Source: Microcebus murinus (lineage: Eukaryota; Chordata; Mammalia; Primates; Cheirogaleidae). From it: a stretch of 64,000 nucleotides of DNA. This document shows, in pieces, positions 1 to 11,583 of the stretch. How positions within the stretch are numbered: position 1 is the first letter of the stretch; every line of letters begins with the position of its first letter. Below the pieces are notes generated by a model that made no database searches, was not told the origin of the DNA, and saw only the letters and a list, made by a program, of their open reading frames with translations. The stretch lies in NCBI RefSeq assembly GCF_040939455.1, contig NC_134116.1:70697900-70761899 (forward strand), written 5' to 3'. A program made the position numbers and the translations under genes.

Positions 1-247
1 GTAACTGGCAAGGGCTTTCCTGCTGTGTCCTAATATGGTAGAACGTATCACATGGCAGAAGGGTAGAGAGAGAATGAGAGAAGGCTGAACTATTCCTTTT
101 ATACCTGCACTAATCCCACCCACAAGAGCAGAGCCCTTATGTCCTATCCACCTCTCAAAGGTCCTGCCTCTTAATACTGTTACAGCAGCAATTAAATTTC
201 AACACATGTTGAAATTTAAGGAGAAGACAGACATTCAAACCATAGCA
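1..247 (+). repeat. 3' part of an ERVL-type LTR (MLT2-like)
   Basis: The text runs through phrases typical of MLT2 LTRs: 'gctgtgtcctaatatgg', 'actaatcccacccacaagag', 'tcctgcctcttaata', and ends 'acattcaaaccatagca', the usual CA end. The 5' half lies outside the window. It contains a 13-bp-arm inverted repeat at 192-219. The family name is from memory; an LTR is more certain than MLT2. Confidence 0.5.
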
Positions 248-744
248 GAACCCTTCATTGAGTTTCGGTCAATCTTCAATCACTCAGCCTACATATATTA
301 TGTGAAAAGTACTAAGTTCTGTGGAGGAGACCATGTCTTGAATTGAATAGGATAAAAATATGTATAATAGACAGTATTAAATAAGTACAATAAAAGTTAT
401 ATAAATATTATAATATTAAGAACTCCTTAGAGTAATCTCCCTAGCACTTTCTTTTTATTTAGCTAGATTCTAATTTTCTAATGTTTTCTTAAAATTCAAA
501 AATTGTGTTTTCTTTGCTAATTGGAATTCTTATCTATTTTATATCTTTATTGGCCTTATTGGGTGATATTTTATGGCTTTTACTAAATCAGCATTGTAAG
601 GACAGTCAATGAACTAGACAGTTCTTCTCAAAGGTGTATAGATTGTGCTGCAGTGAGCACCTATGAAAATTAAATATCAACCTTCTTCCTACTTGGTCAC
701 AATTAATTGTTTCTCAGCCTAAATTATGAGAAATCATGCTCTGG
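248..744. other. AT-rich sequence, nothing recognised
   Basis: No family text, long open frame or structural signal seen. The composition is AT-rich with short A and T runs. It may be unique sequence or repeat too decayed to read by eye. Confidence 0.5.
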
Positions 745-1085
745 GTTCTGGGACAGTATGGTTGCAAAGCTGATGTTTCAAGGAATTTGCAAGCCACGCA
801 TCAAAACTATCTGAATAGGAGAGAGAGATTGGGCTCAGCTCCAAGTATAGCAAAGACAACTAGGTATTTATACCCAATGAGGAGAATGAAAGGGTCAGTG
901 GATGGAAAACTACTAAGAGGAGATGTCAAGAGTAGGGGATTCTCTCTAAACTGACCAAGGAGGATTCTTGCTAAAATTGGGCTATATAGGCCTATATAGC
1001 AAGGATGGGGCCAAGGTTGAGGCCTAGTAAAGAAGAGGGCTCAGAGGAGCCTGACTAAAGTGTGGTCAAGGAGAGAGTCTGTCAC
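745..1085 (-). repeat. LTR-like repeat, copy A of a family seen twice
   Basis: This stretch shares ordered blocks with 2545-2965: 'gagagagattgggctcagctc', a 'tatttatacccaa...gagga' block, 'tcagtggatggaaaactacta', 'gattcttgctaaaa', and a closing 'gtggtcaaggagagagtctgtc' (compare 'ttggtcaagcaaagaatctttgtc'). The minus orientation is taken from copy B, which has a reverse AATAAA. The small open frame at 736-954 lies inside it and is not a gene. Family unnamed. Confidence 0.45.
981..1000. repeat. 20-bp perfect palindrome
   Basis: GCTATATAGG is followed at once by its exact reverse complement, giving two 10-bp arms with no spacer. It lies inside the LTR-like copy A. Confidence 0.9.
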
Positions 1086-2445
1086 CTGGTTCTCTCAAAA
1101 TGTAAATAAAAAATTTTAACACATACTTATTTTTTGTATCTGTATGAAAGTCATGATTTTTACCTTTTCCTAAAAATTATCTTTTAATACAAAGCATTTT
1201 CTTGAAGTGTTTGCCAAACACATGTAAGATAAATATTTACTGAATTATCTTTTTAAACATTTCAAATTCTCAACCCTATGAGGAAAAGAAGTATGCTCAG
1301 TTATTATATCAAAATATTCAAATACTCAGGAAATATATTTTATAAATGATAAAGCAACAGAACTGCCACACCATTTTTCCATTACAGAGACACAAAATTT
1401 ACCAAAATTAATTTTAATTAAAAAAAAGAAAATAAAAGGAGAAGGCACTATATATAACTTGGGCATGAAACTGATATTCCTGTAAGATGAACATTTTAGG
1501 AAATAGAAGTTCTTAAATGTTGATTATGCTATTTCCATTCAGTAAGAAAATAGTTACCATGGAAATAGTGAGTGTATATGGTTTTTCACTTCCAAATTAA
1601 AACAGCTTCTAAAAAGAATGCATTTAGTGAACTCTTGCTCTTGACACAGTTTGAAGGTGGAAGTGGTTCATAAAGAATATGGCATTTTAGCTGAGATTCA
1701 TTGTATTAATTAGTACAGCAATTTAACGTTTTCTCATCTCATAATAAAATAGTTTAAATAAAGCTGACCTGTTTTAGGGATTTTTATAACCTATATACAT
1801 TATGTGGTTTTACTCCTAAACTAGGGCCACATTACTTGAGCATACCTTCTTCTCTTTTGATTGTAGATTTTTCTTTAGTATGGCAGGTCCTTTGGGGGAA
1901 TTTCTACTCTAGGCTAGAGACATCATGTAAGATTAATCAATTAAAAATTGTCAGATGAAGATGTTGATCCTAAGTCAGAGAGCACCTAGAATGTGGGGGC
2001 CCAGAGTAAAAAAGTCAGGTTTCCTGAAAGTTTTCAGATTTGGGATTCTTAGTCTCAAGGGCTCAGTTACTAATTTCCTATTCCCACCCCTCCCTGGGGC
2101 ATGTCGTGACACAGATTTTAAGCATTGGCCTGGCTGAAGCTGGCCTCTGTCCCTCATGTTCTATTGACAGCTGCCCCTCCCCTCAGCTTGACTTTTCTGT
2201 CAACAACACCTAGTTGCTCTCACTCCTGCAGTTTTCTTTTATGTTCTGTCCAAAAACAATCACTTATCTCAGCCAGGGAATATATTGATCCTGGGTAAGT
2301 AAGTAACTATTAATTTTATGATTTTATCTCTAATGTACCTTTGGGGATAAGGACAGATTATTTAAAGTGTGGCTTCTCTGATGTTCTATCAATCTTTTGA
2401 GGGTTGTTTAAATATTTACAAGTAAATGCAAAGTTGAGAGATCAG
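1086..2445. other. No recognised feature
   Basis: AT-rich sequence without a gene. A stretch near 1098-1210 resembles 5695-5835 and may be a diverged shared repeat. The overlapping opposed frames at 1955-2157 are mirror artefacts of one slightly GC-richer patch. Confidence 0.4.
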
Positions 2446-2545
2446 CAACAGCATAGTGTGGTGAGAAGAGTAGAGCCCCAGAAACCAGAGGGATTCTAGT
2501 GCTAGCTCTGCCACCCATTCATTAGCTATGGGACTCGGGTAATGT
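2446..2545 (+). repeat. MIR SINE fragment
   Basis: The order 'gcatagtgtggtgagaagag', 'gtgctagctctgccaccc', 'attagctatgggactcggg' matches the MIR core (tRNA-related SINE): variable start, 'gctctgccac', then 'tgtgacc-tggg'. It is truncated before the 'cctcagtttcctcatctg' block. Confidence 0.7.
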
Positions 2546-2965
2546 CAAAGACAGTACTTAATGTGGTAAAGATAGATTTTATTCAGGACTATTGCAGTAG
2601 GGAGAAAGAGATGTCAGTATAGAACTGGACCTATTTCCTAATACAGCATGGGCCAGTAGGAACTTATAGCCAAGGAGCAGGGTGGGGAGTCTGTGGATGA
2701 ACACTTACTAACAGGAAATATCATGGGCAGGACAGATTCTTGCTGAAGGCAGGCCAGGGTGATCAGATAGCACCTAGGGATAGTGGCCCATGAGGAACCT
2801 GATCAGGTATTGAAGGGGATCCTATATGGAGAATGGGGATCAGGCTAATCTAACTTAGCAATGTTCTTGCTCAAACTGCATTTTAGGGGGGAGCACATGA
2901 ACGGGCCTAGAAGAAGGTTTCAGAATCTGGCTCCAGTTTGGTCAAGCAAAGAATCTTTGTCAGTA
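2546..2965 (-). repeat. LTR-like repeat, copy B of a family seen twice
   Basis: It opens with 'gatagattttattcagg', whose reverse complement has AATAAA, so the element probably reads on the minus strand with a retroviral-type poly(A) signal. It shares blocks with 745-1085, notably 'ttatagccaaggagcagggtgggg' (in parts), 'gtggatgaacacttactaac' and 'ggacagattcttgctgaagg'. Family not named; an ancient ERVL or MaLR LTR is likely. Confidence 0.5.
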
Positions 2966-3179
2966 AATCTTCCCATTACTCCTGCAAAATGAGAGGGCTG
3001 GAAGACTCCTTTGACACATTTCTTGCATGAACTTTGAGAAGACTTAGATATTAGAATGGAAAAAGGATGTTAACAACACAAGCCACAGTTTTTATCATTC
3101 AAAATTTTCTAGTTTGTGATTACTCATTCCATAAAAGTCTTAGGCTTGTGAATAAATTTTGAATAGTGGAGAATGAAGA

Positions 3180-4210
3180 GGAAAGAAACAATTTACCCCA
3201 TAAATACTTCTAGAATCTGTCCCTTCGTAATCCCAGCTGTCACTGCCCCACTTCAGTCCACATTGTCTTTTTCCTGCACTGGCAACTACCTTCTTAAGGG
3301 GTTCCCTTGGACCCACTACTATGTCCTCTTAAACTCACACTTCACAGGACCGCCAAGTGCCAGCCTACTTGGCATCAGGCACTTATTTCAGTATATTCTA
3401 TATAGTAGTACTCAATATTTCCCCCCAAACTCCTGTTCCTGTGCCCCATCTCAGTGCAGAATGCCGGTATATACAGAGTTGCCCAACAGAAACCGTGAGT
3501 TAATTTCCACTCCTACTTCTTTCTTATTCCAGCGCTTTCTCCATTCTAATTAACCATCAGTCCAGTTGATTCTCTCCAGCCTTAATATCTTTAAAGTGTG
3601 CCCCCTCTCTTGTGCCTGCCACTGCCTCAATCAAAGCCACCATGGTCTCTCTCAGGTACTACTGTATCAGCTTCCAATCTGGGGGCCTTGCCCTTCTGTC
3701 CGTGCCCTCTTTTCTCCTCCTGTGAATGTGCAGACAGGTGGTCTTAACACTAGAAGAAAAGTTTATCCCATTACTCACCCACTAAAAGCTCTTCAGTGGC
3801 TGGAGTGCAGCCCCTTAACATGGCAAATCCAGTCCTCCAGGCTCTGCCCCTCCACCTCTCCAGCCTCATTCCTCATCCCTCATGGCCTTACATGTTGCTT
3901 CCCACCAGTAACTCCTAGTAGTCCTCTCAAATACAGCCCATTCCATGACATATTTTAGGTTTCTGCTCTGCCAGGGCTTGCCTCCTGTTCTTCCTTCAGT
4001 CCTCAGCTCAGGTGGAACGTCTTCCAGGCTCTTCTCTGACCCCTCCACCTCCAGCTGGCTGCAGAGTCTCCCTCTCATGCCCCGATGTGTGTCGCTCACA
4101 CTTGCACTGTCACTGCACTTGTGACTGATTGTGTAGCCACCTAGTCACTGGTTTAAGTGTCTCCTTTCCTGATGAGGAGGTGGGCCCCTGAAGGTGAGAG
4201 TGTGTTCTGC
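3180..4210 (+). repeat. L2 LINE 3' region (sense)
   Basis: The stretch has the phrase order of the L2 3' end: 'gtggtcttaacac', 'ctcttcagtggctgg', 'ccctccacctctccagcctca', 'tcagctcaggtggaacgtc', 'ctctgacccctcc', 'gatgaggaggtgggcccctgaag'. The open frames at 3173-3553 and 3566-3958 lie here. They show no reverse-transcriptase motif and are not intact LINE coding sequence. L2 is long dead in placental mammals. Confidence 0.7.
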
Positions 4211-4214
4211 TTTC

Positions 4215-4400
4215 TGGCAGAGGGAACAGCATGTCACTCCTGAGAGAGGACTGGGCACCAGTAGGATTGTGCGACTGCAGGGAATTCAGCTGAGAAGGTG
4301 CTGAGATTGCCGGAAGGGCAGGCTTGGGGGATGAGATGAGGCTGAAATGGCCGGCAGCGGCCAGACTGTGATAGGCCTTACAAGTTGTGGCCCCACTTCT
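4215..4400 (-). repeat. L2 LINE fragment (antisense)
   Basis: The text 'ggccagactgtgataggcc' followed by 'ttacaagttgtgg' parallels the antisense L2 phrase 'ggccagatcatgtagggcc / ttgtaggcca'. It abuts the sense L2 copy on its left. Confidence 0.45.
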
Positions 4401-6030
4401 GAACTATTTTTCCTCTTGTTAATAGAAATTGTTTGTCTATGTTGTTACAGACAACAACGAGGAAGATAATGAATGTCTTTCTTTTTTTTGCCTTTCTGGC
4501 AGAGAAGCTAAGAAAATGATTTGCCTCTTCATTTGGGGAAAAAAAAAATTAGCTAACAAAAGGAGTGGTTGTAAACAATAGAATTAATTGCCTCTCCCAG
4601 GACCATTATTTGGTGTCTATTTAAGGCTACTAGATTTTATTTTAATTACTCCATGGAGTGCCTCATTTGCATATATTTGCATATGTCTATGTGAAGTCTT
4701 GAAGGGATCTAAAATGACTTCAGCTGACTGTAGCAAAGCTAACATTATTGAAATAGTAGGTACTTTTAAAACAGCTCCAAAAGAAGAAAAAGATGTGCCT
4801 TGGGGCAGAAAGGTGGCACAGAGCTAAGGGTTCTCCAGCTGGGGAGAGCCTGGAGAAAATGCCAGGTTCCTGGGCACTAGGGACTTTGTCTATCCACAGT
4901 CCACAAACCAGGCGCCTCAGAGGGGCCCAACCCTGAGGTGCTTGTCTAATTGGATAACCCCTTCGATGGGGCTAAGTTATTACAGTTACACTGAGTTTTG
5001 TTCTTTTCCACCATGGGAGACACAAACTGCCTTTCAGACCTGATTAAGGGGCTTGTTACTTCATGTCAATACAGTGTTTTCTTTTTGAGACTCAAGGTCT
5101 TCAAAGAGTCAGCAGAGTGGAGCCCCATGGGAAGGCATGTGAGGCTGCAGAGATAGTCCTCAGGGAACCAGACCCAGCTATGAAAAAAGTAGTGGGAAAG
5201 AAGGACTCGTACTGGGATTTCATAGTACTAACATGACTTGAGTAGTCTTTTTAAGGGAAAGGAACAAGAAATCCAAATGTCACGAGATGGGCTTAGAAGC
5301 CGTATACTGAAAGAGAGTTGAGAAGATTGAAGGAGATAGGGCATCATAGGTATTGGCAAAAATTGTGAAAGACTTAGAAATAGGCTCAACAAATAAATGA
5401 TGATTGAATCTTTCTCTCTAGTGTACCTTTCTGGGGTATCTCTACCTTTCATTGCTTTGAGCTCTTTACAACTCTGTTAGCTGTTGATAACTAGCAATGA
5501 AAATGAATCTTATTTATAAACATGCAAATAAATTCTGTCTAGTGGAGAGACAATTGGCTTTCCCTCCATTCCCCATAAAGAAACCAATTTACATCTATTT
5601 GTTACTCCATTTCAGCATCCTTTTTGCCTACATACGTGTTCTTTGAATTTTCTTTTGACATAATTAGAATATGTTGCTGGTTTTCTCATTAATTAATACA
5701 CTAAATAAAATCTTTGATATGTGTTCATTTTGTATTTGGATGAGTCATGATTTTACCTTAAACAACAACAACAAACTGTCTTTTAACACAGGACAGGGAA
5801 GTTTTCAAAGATGATCACAAACTATTTCTAAGGCTTATTTTGCATCACAAAAAAGAGAGGCTGATCACTTTTTGTTTTGGCCTGATTAATTTAAACAAGT
5901 TCAGTAGGATGTCTTAATTACATATGAGAGACTCCCTGAGTGTGGTTAGCCAATCTAGACTTATAAGGTGCTGAGCAACTACAAGGCCAGAGAATTAACT
6001 TCTGTCTGGAAGTTTCATATAGAATCTCTG
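4401..6030. other. Mostly unassigned; no gene
   Basis: No exon, open frame with family similarity, or clear repeat. 4800-5190 is GC-richer and higher in complexity than its surroundings and reads like possible unique or conserved non-coding DNA, which cannot be shown without alignment. 5695-5835 may be a diverged copy of the repeat at 1098-1210. Confidence 0.4.
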
Positions 6031-7359
6031 GTAGGAGGAGGCCAACGTGGCAGACTAGAAGCAGCCTGCACATGTCGCTCTCAAGGAGATGATCGAAAGG
6101 TGCTTGTAGATGCCCACCTATAGATGGACATTCTTGGAGAGAGCCTTGTAAATCATCTGGCGACACTCAGAGTGAAGGAAAGGAAGGAGAGGTGATCTAC
6201 TTGACAAGATAGGAAGGTACATAAGGGTGGTATCCATACATGGGGAAGCATCAGGGGAGAGAGCCTTGGGGGTCTCCATGCTTCCCCTGTGGACACTGTG
6301 ACGTGAACTGTGAGGGGTCCCTCACCACTGGAGACCTCTGGACTAATCAGGGAACTGCTTGGCTACCATGAAGTGGCATTGCACTGGATAGTGGGTATAG
6401 CAAGGACTCTGGTTTCAGGTCCCAGATTGCTGCAAATGATGCCATTTTGAGCTCTGGAGTCCAGAGCGCTTGGTCCACATAGGACTCAGCTTCGCTGCAG
6501 CTGCCTCCACATAGCCCCTGGTGGGCTAGGGGAGGATTAGGGAGACTAGATGCTCTCATAGGCCCCATGCCTGTGAGATGAGTGGCCCCTGATTGGGGGT
6601 TCCAACAGAGCAGGTGCCAGTGACGGTCCCTGAGAAACCCTGTGGCAACTGCCACAATGCAATTGTGTGGGGAGAAACCCTAAACACCTGGCATCCTGGC
6701 CTCATAGCCCAGCCCCCATGGCTCCTGCCTGTTACCAAGTGGGACCCATTCCTGTGATCCAATGCTCTGTCACAGGCCCACTAGCTGCATGTTGCCATTG
6801 TACCTGGACCTATGCAGAGCAAAGGCCTGCAGCCTTGACATCCACAGCCACTTTTTAGATGGCCTTGCCCAGCTGCCACTGCCACCAGGGAAACACTGGA
6901 AGAACAATCTCCTTCAATGCCTAACTCTGAGGAAAGGGACTTTCCCAGCCCCTTGCCCAAGCTTCCAACAGTGCCCTGGGGATTAACCCACCACTTCACA
7001 CAAAGATCCTCTGGTATTGGCTTGGACTGTGACAATCACAGGGGAAGGGGACAATGCAGAACAACTGTGATATAGGCTATCAATGCATCCACCCCTCTCC
7101 TGCCAGAACAATCTTCTGGAGTAGGACATAAGAGTGCCATCTAGTCACCTTTTCTTCTTCTCACTAAATAGGAGAGTTCCCAGCAAAAGAGAAGAGGTAA
7201 ACTGTAAATCTATCCGCCCTGAGCTAAAAGAATAGGTTTTAGAGGAGAAGAAACCAGCAAAAGAACTCTGGCAACATGAAAAAACAATATAGTTTAACAT
7301 CCCCAAAGGATCACAATAGATCTATAGCAACACATTCTAACTAAAAGGAAATTATCAAA

Positions 7360-7959
7360 ATGTCAGATATGAAATTCAGAATATGGATGGGATTGATGAG
7401 AAAGTTGAAAACCAACACAAAGAAGCCAAAAAAAGTATTTCAGGAGATGAATGAAAAAAAATGAAAAATTTGCTAAAGAGATAGACAACATGAGAAAAGA
7501 TATAACAGAACTTAAAGAAATGAAATTTTCATTTAAGAATTTCATAATAAAGCCGAAAGCTGTAACAATAGGCTAGACCATGCAGAACAAAGAATTTTAG
7601 AGCTTGAAAACAAGGCTTTCAAACAAACCCAGTCAGTGAAAGATGCAGAAAAAAGAATAAAGAATGAACAATCACTGTGAGTAATATGGGACTATGTGAA
7701 ATGAACCAATATAAAAATTATAGGCATCACTGAGGGAGAATAAGAAAAAACAAAAAGCTTGGAAAACCTATTTGAGGGAATTATTGAGGAAAAGTTCTGT
7801 GGTACCACTATAGATTTAGATATCCAGATAAAAGATGGTCATCAAACACCGGGAAGATTCTTAGCAAATGGGACAACACCAAGACACACAGTCATCAACC
7901 TGGCCAAAGTCAAAGTGAAGGAGAAAATTCTACAAGCTGTATGCAAAAGAAACAACTAA
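7360..7959 (+). pseudogene. L1 ORF1 (RNA-binding protein) pseudogene
   Basis: ORF1p is the LINE-1 RNA-binding chaperone. The clearest piece is the 66-residue frame at 7759-7959, with 'GRFLANGTTPRHTVI' and 'KVKVKEKIL', corresponding to the conserved 'GRF..R.T.PRHI.I.....KEKIL' block of the RNA-recognition and C-terminal domains. Upstream, coiled-coil-like coding text is interrupted by stops, for example just after 7670. No intact reading frame remains. Confidence 0.8.
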
Positions 7960-8279
7960 CCTGCAGAGGAAAACCCATCAAAGTAACAGCAGACTTATCA
8001 GCAGAGACCTTACAAGACAAAAGGGATTGAGGCCCCATTTTTAGCCTTTTAAAATAGAACAACTACCAGCCAAAAATTTCGTATCCTACAAAATAAGTTT
8101 CATAAATGATGGAGAAATAAAGATGTTTCCTGACAAGCAAACACGAAGAGAATCTGTCACCACTAGCCGTGCCCTACTGGAAATGCTCAAAAGTGTACTA
8201 TACATGGAACAGAACAATAGATAGCCACTAGTGTGAAAACGGAAACACTAGCACACGAGGGAAACAAAACAAGATATCA

Positions 8280-8705
8280 TTCAACATGATGAACAGAACA
8301 GTATCCCACATATCAATACAAACACTGAATGTGAACAATCTTAATGCCCCACTTAAAAGACACAGACTGGCTGAATTGATGTAAAAACACAACCCAATTA
8401 CATGCTCTCTCCAAGAAACTTATCTGACTCACAAGGACTCCACAGACTCAAGGTAAGGGATGGGAAAAAATTCCATGCAAATAGAAACCCAAAGCAAGCA
8501 GGTGTAGCCATTCTCATAACAGATAAAATAGGCTTTAGAACAACAATGATAAAAAAGACAAAGATGGTCATTATATAGTGGTACATGAGACTTTTTCCAA
8601 GATTGATCACAAAACAACTCTCAGCAAATTCAGAAAAATCAAAATCATACCATGTATCTTCTCAGATCACAGTGGAATAAAACTAGAAATCAATTCCAGG
8701 AGGAG
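8280..8705 (+). pseudogene. L1 ORF2 endonuclease-region fragment
   Basis: Nucleotide text matches the start of L1 ORF2: 'atcaatacaaacactgaatg', 'gccccacttaaaagacacag', 'actggctgaattgatg', then later 'tatcttctcagatcacag' and 'aactagaaatcaattcc'. These flank the apurinic-type endonuclease domain, part of which is deleted at about 8584. Frameshifts and stops leave no usable protein. Confidence 0.75.
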
Positions 8706-9653
8706 ATATTTGGGATGTTTTCTCCTTGAAGTCTGGACAATCTGCTAAGCTTCCCATTCTTCTCTGCTGTCCTTCAGTCTAGGCCACAGAACAGGTAGCA
8801 GCCTATTTCCTAGGAAAATTCTGTGGGCATTGATTCCACATATGAAGTACAGTTCTGTTTCTTAAGGGTGGACTTGTCATCATCACCATTGGAGCATAAA
8901 GCTCCAATAGAGGATTAAGAATAAATCCAAGAATTTTCCAAACAAATGCCACATGAAATTTCCCCCATCAGTTTAGTATATCCTATTCTCACTTAAGTCT
9001 TACTCTGCTGGCTGGTGAGTCATTAGAACAGTTTCCCTGGAAGTCGTCTGCTTCTGAACTAGCAAGTGCCCTTAGTGTCCTGCCTCAGTTCTCCAGGACA
9101 GTTTCATGGTTGCTAAGTAATATTCAGTTAGGCTCCAAAGGCTATATCCTTTAGTTCATTTGTTCAAATATCAATAGTTAAGGGTACCTGGTTTAGTTCT
9201 TTCCATTAAGCTCTGAGAATGTTCTTGTGAAAGACTTATTTTGTTCAAGTAAGGCTTCAGGCAAAGAAGAGGGAAAAACAGAAATCACCTGTTGATGATA
9301 AAACTAAATGAATGTGGCTAATTGATTTCAGTAACCAATCAACAGAATAAAGGAGTGTAAAAATCCTCTGTTGGGGGTATAATTTATAATTCTTTCTTAA
9401 TGATTTGACTAGTGTTTTCTCTGGGCATAAAACCACAAATCTTTAGTCTTTCAATCTGCCTTGCAAAAGTATACAATCTATAAAATGTTTTTATATTAAT
9501 AATGTTTTATTTGTACAAAAGTAACCAAAGGCAGGCTGAGTTTCTACTTGTATTTAATAAGTTTTCTCTTCAGCTGTTATAAGGATGTGGAGAAAAGGTG
9601 GTCAGCATGAGTTTACCAGAAAACCTCATTTTTTTCTGGTACTTCTGATAAGG
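8706..9653. other. No recognised feature
   Basis: About 950 bp of moderately AT-rich sequence with no gene, no long open frame and no repeat text I can name. Confidence 0.45.
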
Positions 9654-10121
9654 TGTGGTAGGCTGAATAACCAGCCAGATCTTGATGGCCTGATCCCCAG
9701 AATCTATGGATATGTTACATCATATGGCAAGAAGGGATTTTGTAGATATAAATAATTTAAGGATCTGCAGATGGGAGATTATCATGGGTCATTGAGATAG
9801 GCCCAATGTAATCATAAGGATTATATAAAACATATAGGAGAGCGTGATGTGATGGTGGGAGCAGAGATTGATATGCTTTGGAGATGGAGGAAGAGCCCCC
9901 CAGTCAAGGAATATAGAATCCACTAGAAGCTGATACAGGCAAGGAAACAAATTCTCCCTTCAGATCCTCCAGAAGGAACCAGCACTGCCAAAACCTTGAG
10001 TTTAACCTACTAAAATTCATTTTGGACTTCTGACCTCCAGAACTATGAGACAATAAAATTGTGGTTGTTTTAAGCCACTCAGTTTGTGGTAATTTGTTAC
10101 ACAGCAATAGAAATTAACACA
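9654..10121 (+). mobile_element. Solo MLT1 LTR (ERVL-MaLR)
   Basis: A complete LTR of about 470 bp. It starts 'tgtggtaggctgaataa', passes 'cccagaatctatggatatgt', 'ggcccaatgtaatcataagg', 'aagctgatacaggcaaggaa' and 'tggacttctgacctccag', has AATAAA at 10052-10057, and ends 'taatttgttacacagcaatagaaattaacaca' (quoted in parts). No internal region or second LTR lies beside it, so it is a solo LTR. A clean 5-bp target repeat is not visible. Confidence 0.88.
10052..10057 (+). promoter_or_regulatory. AATAAA poly(A) signal of the MLT1 LTR
   Basis: AATAAA sits about 65 bp before the LTR end, where MLT1 LTRs carry their polyadenylation signal. Activity is not implied. Confidence 0.6.
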
Positions 10122-11137
10122 TAAATTTTTAAAAAACTCCAAATCTTTGTGATTTCCAAGGACCTCTTTGGAAAATCCCCCAAATAATTTATGTATAAAA
10201 GACATCTTGAAAGATTTTTTTTCCCTCAATTTTAGAATCTCATCTTGAGAAGACAAAAATCAAAAGAGCTATCAGAGGAAACTTGGTAATTTACTAAAAG
10301 AGAATCATAGACGCTGGAGTACATGAATAGTTTTAGCTAGGCTACTTATTAATCAAAGTGACAATGGAATACATTAAAATAAATGCAGAAGAAGTTATCA
10401 TGACTTTAGCTTTGTCAGTGAGGATTTAAAAAAAATAATCAAGGACATTACTAAAGCAGCCAGAGCAAATTATTCTAGTGACACATAGAATCTCTGCTAC
10501 TGGAGCAGATTACCTAATAACCTTTCTTACCCCTTGTTAAGAGCAGACTAAATACTACAAGATCAATTTTAATGGAAAGAAGAACAAATTCTAAGTTTGT
10601 ATTAACATAATATTTGGCCATAAAGAATTTATTGAATTCTTTCTTTTTCTAAACTTATGAAATTACTTCATTAAAACCGAGCCAACTTTGCCAAATTTTA
10701 AAACATATATCATACTTATTTTTAGGTTCATATCTTGGTATTTATTATAAATCAAGGTAACAAAATCATTATCTGCACTTCTTTTACAAGTTTTAACCTT
10801 CACTATCTTTGTTCATGTTTTGGAACAAAACACTTAATTTGAGGACAAAATACTCTGTCTTTTTTTTTTCATCCTAAACATTCAATTGCCTTTTATACAC
10901 AGTCATATTTTTCTGCCATTCTTTTTTTAGCAGCCATAATCACTAATATTAATTTTACATTTTAACTGAAGTAACTAACTTCTATGTAACAGAGAGAACA
11001 GGGTGCAGGAGGAGTAGAACTGTCAAAATTGAGCATTTTAGTAAGTTGGCAGAGGACACCCAGTATGACTCCCTATAATTACATGTATCATTTTATCCCA
11101 TTCCTAAAATGGCAGAAATGAACATTTTCATTAAAGC
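10122..11137. other. No recognised feature
   Basis: AT-rich stretch without gene, known repeat text or notable structure. Confidence 0.45.
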
Positions 11138-11583
11138 AATTAGTTCTCAATTTTGCCTCTAGGGAACATAGGCACACCTCACAGAAATTGAGGATTGCGT
11201 CCCAGACTAGCTCAATAAAATAAATATTACAATATAGCTAATATCGCAATAAAGCTAGTCACACAAATTTTTGGTTTGTCAGTGCAAAAATTATGTTGAC
11301 ATTATATCGTGGCCTATTAAGTGTGCAATATCAGTATGTCTAAATAACAATGTATATGCCTTAATTTAAAATACTTTATTGCTTAAAAAATGCTGACAAT
11401 CATCTGAGCCTTCAGGAAGTCGTAACCTTTTTGTTGGTGGAAGGTCTTCTCTCAATGTTGATGGCCGCTGACTTAGTGGGGTCATGGTTACTGCAGTTTG
11501 GGGTGGCTGTGGCAATTTCTGAAAGTAAGACAGCAACAGAGTTGCTTTGATTGACTCTTCCTTACATGAAAGATTTCTCTGTA

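Larger units (their letters stand above)
6031..8705 (+). mobile_element. L1 LINE with 5' end kept, internally deleted and 3' truncated
   Basis: It starts with an L1-type promoter region ('ggccaacgtggcagactaga'), has about 1.3 kb of 5' UTR-like sequence, a decayed ORF1 (about 7360-8040), an inter-ORF stretch and the first part of ORF2. Near 8584 the text jumps from 'cattatatagtggta' to 'tttttccaagattgatcac', skipping sequence normally present in the ORF2 endonuclease region. L1 text stops near 8705, so most of ORF2 and the 3' UTR are missing. Retaining the 5' end while losing the 3' end is the reverse of normal L1 truncation and points to a later deletion. Confidence 0.85.

Noticed and set aside
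3173..3958. Two plus-strand frames of about 130 residues
   Set aside because: Both lie in L2 3' sequence and lack any conserved LINE protein motif.
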